Shown: positions 17,424 through 24,767 of the stretch, in pieces | Layout of the letters: the number at the start of each line of letters is the position of its first letter | Numbering within the stretch: position 1 is the stretch's first letter | Origin: Acidimicrobiia bacterium | GTDB taxonomy: Bacteria > Actinomycetota > Acidimicrobiia > IMCC26256 > PALSA-610 | NCBI GenBank assembly: GCA_036271555.1 | Contig: DATBAK010000036.1 | Coordinates: 30,433 to 94,432 of the forward strand | Direction of reading: 5' to 3' | Length of the DNA: 64,000 nt | Notes under the pieces: generated by a model | Databases searched by the model: none | Told to the model about the DNA's origin: nothing | The model's input: the letters and a program-made list of their open reading frames with translations, nothing else | Translations under genes and position numbers: made by a program

Positions 17424-18784
17424 ACGTGCGCGTACTCGGGTGGTCGCAGCGCCGACAACGCGAACGGCGCGGCGCGGCCCAGCGGTTCGACGACCTTCCG
17501 GCTGGTGTCGAGCATCGTCAAGCTGTACCCACCGAGGAGGATCCAGATCGGCATCACGTTGTAGTCGTTCGCGGTCGCGTACACGAGCATGAAGAACAGC
17601 CACGCGATGACCATGAACACGACCGACGTGCGCATCGAGCGCGCGCCGACGTCGTCGAGCCTTCGCTTGCGGACCGCTTCGCGGATCATCAGCAGCCCGA
17701 CCGCGAGGTACGCGAGCAGGACGAAGATGCCCTGCTCGGCCCAGTCCTGCAGGTAGATGTTGTGGGCGCGGATGTCGTTGCCGAACCGGTCGCAGTTGCC
17801 GATGTGCTGCTGCACGACCATCGCGTTGGCGCCGACACCCCACAGCGGCCGCACCTCGATGAGACAGATCGCGACCTGGTTCGCGGTGTCGCGAGTCTGC
17901 GCCGACGTCGACACCTGCGTCGCCTGGAGCCGGGCGAAGATCGTGCCCGCCGCGAGCACGAACGCGAGCCCGGCCACGACGATGAGCACGAGGAAGAAGC
18001 CGAGCAGTCGCGACAGTCGCATGAGCCGGCGGCGCACGAACGTGAGCAGGATGAGCGGGACGACGACGAGCGACGTGGCCCAGACCCCGCGCGAGAAGGT
18101 CAGCGCGATCAGGACGCCGCACAGGCCGAGTGACCACGCGATCAGTCGTCCCTTGACCGAACGCGTCACACCGATCAGCCAGATCGCGTTGTAGAGCAGG
18201 AACATCGCGAACACGTCGGTCGAGAAGAACGTGCCCTGCACGCGCTTGAAGAGTCCGCCGCCGCCGTTCCCGCCGTACACCTGCGAGGTGCGGACCTGCT
18301 TCTGGAAGAACGTTGCGACCGCGCCGACGGCGCGGCCGGTCAACACCTGCACGCCGCTCAGGAGCGCGAGGCCGACGAGCACGCAGGCGAGCGCGACCGC
18401 GAGCTGCTCACGGCCGATGATGCGCGGCATCCGGTAGCGCGCGAACGCGTAGAGACCGGTGAGCGAGAGCCACATCGACGCGGCGCGGTAGTCGGCATGG
18501 TTGAGGACGCAGCTGACCACCGACAGGACGACGAGCGCGGTCAGCGCGATCAGGACGGGGTCGACGCGGCGCCGTCGCTCGGACTCGATGTCGGAGGGTC
18601 GGGACGTGTAGTCGACCATCCACGCGATCAGCAGCGGGATGAGCACCAGCGAGAACGGGAACAGCGTGAAGCCCCACGACGACGAGGCCGCGAGGGGCGG
18701 CGGCTTGCCGCCTCCGAACTGCGCGGGCAGCGGAAGTGCCATCGACAGGATCAGGACGTACGTCAGGAGGCGTTGGAAGCGCAA
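17420..18784 (-). CDS. O-antigen ligase / Wzy-like polymerase
   Basis: A 454-aa polytopic membrane protein with about ten to twelve hydrophobic helices and a large extracytoplasmic loop containing IRAHNIYLQDWAEQG, the Wzy_C (O-antigen ligase) signature. Such proteins polymerise lipid-linked repeat units or ligate chains at the outer face of the membrane. I place the start at TTG 18784 (AAGGA 5 nt upstream, first membrane helix immediately after); the frame stays open to a TTG at 18910, but that stretch is not membrane-like and holds a TAGAAT (-10-like) at 18838-18843. With the neighbouring Wzz and Wzx proteins it makes up a Wzx/Wzy-type pathway. Confidence 0.85.
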   Translation of the reverse strand: MRFQRLLTYVLILSMALPLPAQFGGGKPPPLAASSSWGFTLFPFSLVLIPLLIAWMVDYTSRPSDIESERRRRVDPVLIALTALVVLSVVSCVLNHADYRAASMWLSLTGLYAFARYRMPRIIGREQLAVALACVLVGLALLSGVQVLTGRAVGAVATFFQKQVRTSQVYGGNGGGGLFKRVQGTFFSTDVFAMFLLYNAIWLIGVTRSVKGRLIAWSLGLCGVLIALTFSRGVWATSLVVVPLILLTFVRRRLMRLSRLLGFFLVLIVVAGLAFVLAAGTIFARLQATQVSTSAQTRDTANQVAICLIEVRPLWGVGANAMVVQQHIGNCDRFGNDIRAHNIYLQDWAEQGIFVLLAYLAVGLLMIREAVRKRRLDDVGARSMRTSVVFMVIAWLFFMLVYATANDYNVMPIWILLGGYSLTMLDTSRKVVEPLGRAAPFALSALRPPEYAHV

Positions 18785-18930
18785 CAAAATCCTTGCCGCA
18801 GGCGCAAATGCCGGGAAGCCGGACGAATCGGCACCGGATTCTACCGATCCCTGATCCCGTATCCTGATCCCGAGCCTCCACGGACGGAGGAGGCGGCCGG
18901 TCGACGCCAAGGGTTGGAGAGAAGATCGCG

Positions 18931-19860
18931 ATGCCGCAGCCCGTGGTCGTGCACATCGGCTTCCACAAGACCGCGACGACCTGGCTCCAGCACGAGGTCT
19001 TCCCGCACCACCCGCACCTGCGGTCCTACGTCGAGGGCCACCCCTGGGACGACCCGTTCCTGCGCTGCATCGTCGCCGACTCCGACCGGCGCTACGACCC
19101 CGTCCGGGCCCGGGCGGAGTACGAGGCCGGCCTGGCCCGGCTCGGTGAGCTCGCTCCCGACGACGTCATCGTGATCTCGGCCGAGCGGTTGTCGGGGCAT
19201 GCGGCGAGCGGCGGCTACGACACCGTCCGCATCGCGCGCCGGCTCCACGAGGTCCTGCCCGAGGCCCGCGTCGTCATGGTCGTCCGGAGCCAGGTCGACA
19301 TGATCGAGTCCGAGTACCGGCAGCTCGTCGGAGAGGGCCATCGCGGCCGGCTGGGTTCGCTGTGGACGTCGGGCGCGTGGAAGCGCGTCCAGTTCGACCT
19401 CGAGCACTACGAGTACGACGCGCTCGTGCGCGAGTACCACCGGCTCTTCGGCGCCGAGCGCGTCGCCGTCTTCACCTACGAGCTGCTCGCGGCCGACCGT
19501 GAGCGCTTCCTCGACCGGCTCGCCGACTTCTTCGGTGTCGATTCGTTCAAGCTCGACCAGGTGAGCACGCGCGACGTGCACCCCGGTCTGCCGAACCGCG
19601 GCATCGGTCTGCTGCGGTTGCTGAACCACTTCCGGCGGACCGAGCTCAACCCCTTCCCCACCGTCGACCTCGGCGTGTGGTGGCGCGGCCCGATCGTCGC
19701 GGTCGGTCGCCGGCTACCGAAGCGCACGCATCTCGTGCCGCGCAGCAAGCGCGCGGAGCTCGCGCAGCGCTACCAGGACTCGAACCAGCGGCTCGCCGCG
19801 CTGCTCCCGGACGAGGACCTCGGCCCCTTCCTCCAACGCCTCGCGAAATCGGTCGCCTGA
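18931..19860 (+). CDS. Sulfotransferase (first of four)
   Basis: A 309-aa PAPS-dependent sulfotransferase. The 5'-phosphosulfate loop is HIGFHKTATTWLQ (8-20), and the 3'-phosphate-binding segment is ARVVMVVRSQVDMIESEYRQ (about 110-129). The remainder is helical with no membrane segment. It probably sulfates a polysaccharide precursor in the cytosol. The ATG at 18931 is preceded by GGAGAGAAG. It is divergent from the Wzy-like gene and convergent with the flippase, whose stop is 1 nt away. Sequence is clearly different from the other three sulfotransferases here. Confidence 0.85.
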   Translation: MPQPVVVHIGFHKTATTWLQHEVFPHHPHLRSYVEGHPWDDPFLRCIVADSDRRYDPVRARAEYEAGLARLGELAPDDVIVISAERLSGHAASGGYDTVRIARRLHEVLPEARVVMVVRSQVDMIESEYRQLVGEGHRGRLGSLWTSGAWKRVQFDLEHYEYDALVREYHRLFGAERVAVFTYELLAADRERFLDRLADFFGVDSFKLDQVSTRDVHPGLPNRGIGLLRLLNHFRRTELNPFPTVDLGVWWRGPIVAVGRRLPKRTHLVPRSKRAELAQRYQDSNQRLAALLPDEDLGPFLQRLAKSVA

Positions 19861-19861
19861 G

Positions 19862-21505
19862 CTAGTCGCGCATCTTCAGGAACGCGAGCACCTTGCGGGG
19901 CGAGAGCGTGGCTTGGGTCCAGATTCCGAGTCGTTGCTTCGCGAACCCGGTGAGCAGCAGGTTCTGCAACACGGTCGCGCCCGCGGACGCGACTGCGATG
20001 CCGGTCATGCCGGCGATGTGCGCACCGATGATCTCGCCGCCGATCGTCACGACGAGCGTGATGCCCGCGGCGATCGCGACGAGCCGGTGGTGGCCGGTCA
20101 TGATCAACGCGAAGGTGCACGAACCCGCGGCGACGTCGATGACGAGCCCGGCCGCGAGGATCACGAGGATGATGCCGCCGCGGTGGAAGCGGTGGCTGCC
20201 GAACGCGACCTGCATGATCCATCCGCCCGCGAAGACGAACGCGATCAAGCCGGCGAGCGACGGAATCGTCGCGAGCGTGGTCGCGCCGCGCAGGAACGTC
20301 TCGAGCTGCTTCTTCTTCCCCTTCGTCCAGAGCTCGGCGATCATCGGCGCGACGACGCCGTTCATCACGAACAGCGGCAGCGAGAGCAGGGTCGAGAGGC
20401 GGCTGGCGGCGCCGTAGATGCCGACATCGGGCGCCGATCGGAAGATGCCGACGATGAAGTTGTCGCCCGACGTCACGATCATGCCCGTGAGGTCGGTCAG
20501 CGTGAGCGGGAGCGCGATCGCGATGATCGCGGCCGTCGCGACGGGCTTCACGCGCACGCGGATCGCGCTCGTGTGGCGCCACAGGAAGAAGATCGCGAGC
20601 ACCATCGTCACCGCGCTCGCGCCGAGCGAGACCGCGACGGCGATGCGCAGGGTCGTGTGGCGCATGAAGATGAAGATGAAGAGGAACGCCAGCGCCATGA
20701 GCACGCTGCGCATCGCGTCGCCGTAGATCGACGCGCTCTTGATGTCGTGGAAGCCGCGGAACGCCTCGGACGCGGTGTAGCGGATGCCTTCCGTCGCCGA
20801 CCACACCGCGAGCATCACCATCACGAGCTCGAGGCCGTGCGCCGACGACGGCTTGAAGACGTGGTGCGCAAGGAACGCGCCACCGCCGAACAACAGGACG
20901 CCGGTGACGGCGATCCCACCGCCGATGTTGAGGCGGTTGATGCGCTGGACCGTGCCTTTCGCGACCCCGGGCTCGTCGCGCGCCATCGCCTCTGCGACGA
21001 GCCGGACGACGGTCCGCGGCAGGCCGAAGTGGGCAATGATCGCGGCGGTCATGATGATGCTCGTCGCGAGCGTGTAGATGCCGAACGAGTAGCCGTCGTC
21101 GCCGTGCAGCACGCGCGCCGCGAGCGTCGTCGTGAGGAAGATGCTGATCATCGCGGCGAGGCGCGTGGTCAGGGTCCAGGCAGAGCCGCGCGCGAGGCGG
21201 TCCAGGAGGCCGCCCTTGGGCGGGCGGCGCCCGCCATTCCCGCCGTTCTGCTCGGCCTGCACCTGCGGCTGCGCGAGGGGTGCGGGCGGCGGCACCGGCA
21301 CGGGAGTCGGCGCGGTCGCGGGCGGCGGCGGTACCGGTGCCACCGGTGCCGGCGGCTCGGGAGGTGCCGGCGCGAACGGCACCAGGGGTGCGGGCTCGAC
21401 GGGTGCCGGGGCACCGGGGTCGGGGATGCCGAGGTGATGTTCCTCGAGCAGCCACTGCGTGCGGCGGCGGTCCCGCTCTCGTTGTCGCCGGCGTGTGCCG
21501 AACAC
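19862..21505 (-). CDS. Wzx-like oligosaccharide flippase with Pro-rich N-terminal extension
   Basis: A 547-aa membrane protein with ~12-14 predicted helices from residue ~105 onwards, starting RGSAWTLTTRLAAMISIFL, as in MATE/Wzx-type polysaccharide exporters. It would flip undecaprenyl-linked repeat units across the membrane. The first ~100 residues are unusual: a basic segment, then a Pro/Ala/Val tract, then a Gly/Asn/Arg linker, presumably cytosolic. The start (GTG 21505) has only a weak GAGGG upstream. It follows a sulfotransferase gene by 15 nt on the same strand, so modification and export look co-expressed. Confidence 0.85.
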   Translation of the reverse strand: MFGTRRRQRERDRRRTQWLLEEHHLGIPDPGAPAPVEPAPLVPFAPAPPEPPAPVAPVPPPPATAPTPVPVPPPAPLAQPQVQAEQNGGNGGRRPPKGGLLDRLARGSAWTLTTRLAAMISIFLTTTLAARVLHGDDGYSFGIYTLATSIIMTAAIIAHFGLPRTVVRLVAEAMARDEPGVAKGTVQRINRLNIGGGIAVTGVLLFGGGAFLAHHVFKPSSAHGLELVMVMLAVWSATEGIRYTASEAFRGFHDIKSASIYGDAMRSVLMALAFLFIFIFMRHTTLRIAVAVSLGASAVTMVLAIFFLWRHTSAIRVRVKPVATAAIIAIALPLTLTDLTGMIVTSGDNFIVGIFRSAPDVGIYGAASRLSTLLSLPLFVMNGVVAPMIAELWTKGKKKQLETFLRGATTLATIPSLAGLIAFVFAGGWIMQVAFGSHRFHRGGIILVILAAGLVIDVAAGSCTFALIMTGHHRLVAIAAGITLVVTIGGEIIGAHIAGMTGIAVASAGATVLQNLLLTGFAKQRLGIWTQATLSPRKVLAFLKMRD

Positions 21506-21520
21506 CCTCGCCGGCCCGGG

Positions 21521-22264
21521 TCAGGTTCGCCGCGGGGCGACGGCCGCGAAGTCGGCGTACAACGACTCGCCGCGCTCGACGAGCGGGCGCAGGTCGGGCG
21601 CGTCCAACTCCGCCTGCAGCGCAGCCTTGTGCTCGGCGCGCTCCTTCGACGGACGCGGCACCTGACGCTCGAGACGCGAGCCGCTCTTGCCGCGCGCGCG
21701 AGCACCGGCTTCGATCGACGCGAAGACCTCTTCGTCGCGCTCCGGGCTGTTGACGTACGGCGCGAACGACGTGCCGTAGCGACGGTTGACCTCGTCGATC
21801 ACGACCGCGTAGTCACTCGTCACGGTCGTGAAATCGGCGACGACGACCTGACCGAGCACCGGCCGCACGAGCCCGTAGAAGGAGTTCCACTCGAGGAGGC
21901 CGCGCTTCAGACGCTTGCGCGGTTCGCGGATGACCTCGGAGAGCACCGCGTCCCGGGGCGAGCGGATCACCACGATCGCGGGGATGTTGTGCTGCGCCGC
22001 GAGCAGGATGCTCGCGGGTGCGTGCATGTGGTGCGAGACCTTCACGTCCGGGTTCACGAACATGAACGCGCGAGAGCTGAAGGTGTTCGCCGAGCGCGGG
22101 AAGCCGTCGATCGCGATCTGCACGGGCGGGACGGCGGGCACGTTCCTCCGCCGTCGCTGCGCTCGCACGTACCACGGGAACGCGCGCGGCGAGCGCGAGA
22201 TCGGCAGCCAGATGCGGCGCGACCACTCGAACGCCAGGTCTGAGTCGGCCACCCGAACGTCCAA
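21521..22264 (-). CDS. Sulfotransferase-like protein (second of four)
   Basis: A ~247-aa protein with a P-loop-like AIDGFPRSANTFSSRAF and a following AIVVIRSPRDAVLSEV, the positions of the 5'-phosphosulfate and 3'-phosphate motifs of sulfotransferases. There is no membrane segment. The start is uncertain: TTG 22264 gives 247 aa, GTG 22252 is an alternative. TATGCT on the minus strand near 22312-22317 may be a -10 box. It is followed 15 nt later by the flippase gene, so a shared transcript is likely. The substrate is unknown; polysaccharide sulfation is inferred from context. Confidence 0.75.
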   Translation of the reverse strand: MDVRVADSDLAFEWSRRIWLPISRSPRAFPWYVRAQRRRRNVPAVPPVQIAIDGFPRSANTFSSRAFMFVNPDVKVSHHMHAPASILLAAQHNIPAIVVIRSPRDAVLSEVIREPRKRLKRGLLEWNSFYGLVRPVLGQVVVADFTTVTSDYAVVIDEVNRRYGTSFAPYVNSPERDEEVFASIEAGARARGKSGSRLERQVPRPSKERAEHKAALQAELDAPDLRPLVERGESLYADFAAVAPRRT

Positions 22265-22317
22265 TCCCCGTGCTCTCGTCGCCGCCTCGACCGACTTCCG
22301 GAAGCCGACAGCATACC

Positions 22318-22336
22318 GAGGCCCGAATCGGGCCTC
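22318..22336 (-). terminator. GC-rich hairpin after the small secreted-protein gene
   Basis: GAGGCCC-GAATC-GGGCCTC is a perfect 7-bp stem, 33 nt past the stop at 22370. It lacks a T run on either side, so termination is only a possibility. Confidence 0.4.
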
Positions 22337-22369
22337 TTCGGGCGCCGACCGCTCGGGTCGACGGGCGGG

Positions 22370-22774
22370 TCAGGCTCCGTTCAGGAAGGCGTACCAGTTG
22401 CCGGAGCCGCCCTCGTCGTCGGTCACGATGCCGGGTTGGAGCTTCTTGCTGAACCCTTTGCGGGTTTTCGTGCCCGTGTAGTGAGTCACGGACGTGCCGT
22501 CGATCGCCGTGAATGTCAGCGAGATCGCGCGGCCCTCGCGCGACCAGGTGATCGTGTCACCGTGGTTGTCGCCGCCGGTGTGATTGCGGTACAGGTCGAC
22601 CGTCGCGAAGTAGTGGTAGGCGTGGCCGCTCCACCTCACCCACCAGGTGTAGTTCCCGGCAATGCCGGTCGCGGCGCGAGTCGGGGCCGTCGGGGCCGCG
22701 ACCGCGGGCGCGGCGGCCAGCACGGGCGCGCCCAGCATCAGCACACCGATCACAACCGCAAAGAGCCGCTTCAT
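22370..22774 (-). CDS. Small secreted protein of unknown function
   Basis: A 134-aa product. The ATG at 22774 is chosen because GGAGG lies 6 nt upstream; an in-frame GTG at 22795 is less likely. A classical signal peptide is visible (MKRLFAVVIGVLMLG..., Ala-rich cleavage region near residue 26-28). The mature part of ~105 residues is rich in Tyr, Trp, Thr and Gly and looks like a small beta-sandwich: GNYTWWVRWSGHAYHY, then alternating strands. I do not recognise a family. It sits between the GT2 gene and the sulfotransferase-flippase pair, all on the minus strand. Confidence 0.7.
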   Translation of the reverse strand: MKRLFAVVIGVLMLGAPVLAAAPAVAAPTAPTRAATGIAGNYTWWVRWSGHAYHYFATVDLYRNHTGGDNHGDTITWSREGRAISLTFTAIDGTSVTHYTGTKTRKGFSKKLQPGIVTDDEGGSGNWYAFLNGA

Positions 22775-22836
22775 CGCCCGCCTCCCGAGTCCCACCGCCC
22801 AGACTCGGCGAACCTAGCGCCGGAACGCGCTCGCCT

Positions 22837-23817
22837 TCAACGCCGGTCCTTGTTCTTGCGGGTGACGATCTCCGTGAGGTGCGCGACGTGGTCGCCGAGC
22901 GGCGCCCGTACGCCGACGCGCAGGTTGCCGAGCGCCTCGCGCACGACCGGCCACTGCTGCGCGCGTGCCGCACGCACCGCGTCGTAGACCGAATGTGACG
23001 CCAGGGCGACGCGCGCCTCGGCCCGGTCGTGCTCGGTGAGCCCCGCGGTGTCGCGGTATCGGTCGTAGAGCCGGAGCCGGTCCCGCGCGACCGCACCGGA
23101 CCCGAGGTTGGTGCGCGTGAGGCCGCCGGTGTGCCAGCGGCGGCGCAGGTAGGGGCGGCGCAGGTAGACGGCGCGTCCGTACGTCGACGCGCGCAGGTTG
23201 AAGTCGACGTCGGCCGCGTGCTCGAAGCTCGCGTCGTAGCCGCCGATCGCGTCGAACACCGAGCGGCGGAACATCACGGCCGACGGTTCGCCGAAGCTCT
23301 GGCCGTTGCGCAACGACAGGCGCACGAGCTCCGCGTGGTCGAGCACGTACCGGTCCCGCTCGACGAACACGTGGTGGCGGTGACCCACGTTCAGGCGACG
23401 CGGCAGCGGGCGTCCGTCCTCGTCGATGAACTCCTCCGCGCTCGACACGAGCGCGACGCCGGGATCGGCGAGCTCCGCTTCGTACGCGGCGAGCATGCCC
23501 GGGCCGAGCTCGTCGTCCTGCGAGACACACATCGCGAGCTCGCCGCTTCCCGCGCAGACCGCACGGTTCCAGTTCCCGACCATGCCGAGGTTGGTGTCGT
23601 TGCGCGTCCACGTGAGCGCGAAGCCCGCGGCCGTCGCGCGGTCGCGGAAGGGCGCGAGCAGCGCGTCGAGCGCGCGGTCGTCGAGCCCCGGCGACGCGTC
23701 GTCCACCATCACGACGTCGAGATCGGGGTGCTTCTGTTGCGCGAACGAGTCGACCAAGCGCGTCAGATGCGCGGGGTTCGGACGGTAGAGCGGGACGCCG
23801 AGACTGACGGTGCTCAG
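22837..23817 (-). CDS. Glycosyltransferase, GT2 family
   Basis: A ~326-aa GT-A enzyme. The fold starts VSLGVPLYRPNPAHL, followed by VVMVDDASPG (first Asp pair), NLGMVGNWNRAV and SQDDELGPG (DxD-like metal/donor site). The C-terminal part continues with IGGYDASFEHAADVDF. It adds one sugar in the cytosol; donor unknown. The start is awkward: no ATG, GTG or TTG precedes the conserved first strand, and the only candidate is CTG 23817, which overlaps the upstream stop in a CTGA arrangement. A rare CTG start by translational coupling, or a sequencing error, would explain this. Confidence 0.85.
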   Translation of the reverse strand: MSTVSLGVPLYRPNPAHLTRLVDSFAQQKHPDLDVVMVDDASPGLDDRALDALLAPFRDRATAAGFALTWTRNDTNLGMVGNWNRAVCAGSGELAMCVSQDDELGPGMLAAYEAELADPGVALVSSAEEFIDEDGRPLPRRLNVGHRHHVFVERDRYVLDHAELVRLSLRNGQSFGEPSAVMFRRSVFDAIGGYDASFEHAADVDFNLRASTYGRAVYLRRPYLRRRWHTGGLTRTNLGSGAVARDRLRLYDRYRDTAGLTEHDRAEARVALASHSVYDAVRAARAQQWPVVREALGNLRVGVRAPLGDHVAHLTEIVTRKNKDRR

Positions 23818-24638
23818 CGCGCGCGCCGCTTCGTCGGGTCCTTCATCCGGTTCGGGTTGATCCGATGCGCGATGTACGCGATGCCTCGCGCGCAGAACAG
23901 CAGCGATCGGTACGCGCGCACGCGCAGCGCCGCGAGTCCGTGCCGCTGCTCGTGCTGGCGCCAGTACGTCGTGGTGTCGCCGCTGTACTTCCCGGCCTCC
24001 GCGGCCGTGTAGTAGTAGAGCGCGATCGAGTTGCGATACCGCGGGCCCTTCACCGGATCGGTGAAGCCGTGCACGGAGTCGAAGTCGGTCTGGAAGATGA
24101 CGCACGTGCCGAACTCGGGCACGACGCTCCGCGCGACCTGTGTGGCGTTGGCGTCGCCCCAGAGTTGGAGCGAACCGCCGTCGTCGGCGGTCCAGTCCGG
24201 GTTCATGTAGACGAGCGCGTTGAGCCGGCGGAACAGGCCGAGGCGCTCGTAGTTGTGGAAGTCGGAGTGCGGCTTGAGAATCCCGCCGGGCCCGCTCGAG
24301 TGCAGTCCTCCGCCGTTCAGATACGGGTCCGGGATGATCTTCGGGATGCCGGTGATCTCCTCGAGCATCGTGAGGAACGTCGGGTCGCACATCTCGCGAA
24401 TGATCCGTGCGAAGTCCTCGGGGATCTTCTCGATGCTGTCGCAGATCATCTTCTCGGGCTGGTATTCGCTGCCCTCGTAGCGACGCCAGCCCGGCCAGTC
24501 GGGGGCCGGGAAGCGCTCCGCCTCCTCGCGTTCACCGACGAGGAAATCGTCGATCACTACGTGCGGGAACGGCTTTGCGCCCGTGAACTCGCCGTGCAGT
24601 CGCACGACGTCGGTGTCCGAGAAGCTACGGATCTTCAT
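23814..24638 (-). CDS. 2-oxoglutarate/Fe(II)-dependent oxygenase
   Basis: A 274-aa non-heme iron oxygenase of the prolyl-4-hydroxylase-like superfamily. The iron triad is H124 and D126 (KPHSDFHNY) and H190 (DSVHGFTD), with R202 (PRYRNSIALYYY) placed to bind 2-oxoglutarate. It would hydroxylate a substrate using O2; in polysaccharide loci such enzymes may modify a sugar or a carrier-bound intermediate (inference). The ATG at 24638 lacks a strong ribosome binding site. It is coupled to the GT2 gene downstream by a 4-nt overlap. Confidence 0.87.
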   Translation of the reverse strand: MKIRSFSDTDVVRLHGEFTGAKPFPHVVIDDFLVGEREEAERFPAPDWPGWRRYEGSEYQPEKMICDSIEKIPEDFARIIREMCDPTFLTMLEEITGIPKIIPDPYLNGGGLHSSGPGGILKPHSDFHNYERLGLFRRLNALVYMNPDWTADDGGSLQLWGDANATQVARSVVPEFGTCVIFQTDFDSVHGFTDPVKGPRYRNSIALYYYTAAEAGKYSGDTTTYWRQHEQRHGLAALRVRAYRSLLFCARGIAYIAHRINPNRMKDPTKRRAR

Positions 24639-24670
24639 GACCGCGGGACGGTAGCGCGCTCGTTCGTGAC

Positions 24671-24766
24671 CATCGACACCGGAGCGTGACCGCAGGAACG
24701 GGCGGCTCGCCGCGCGGGCCGTCCGACACGGAGGCCCCGACCAGAAAGCATCGACACCGGAGCGTG
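24671..24766. repeat. 18-bp direct repeat in intergenic spacer
   Basis: CATCGACACCGGAGCGTG occurs at 24671-24688 and again at 24749-24766, 78 bp apart, between the 2OG oxygenase start and the propeller gene stop. GACCAGAAAG just before the second copy resembles the end of the structured repeat family. Confidence 0.7.
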
Positions 24767-24767
24767 G

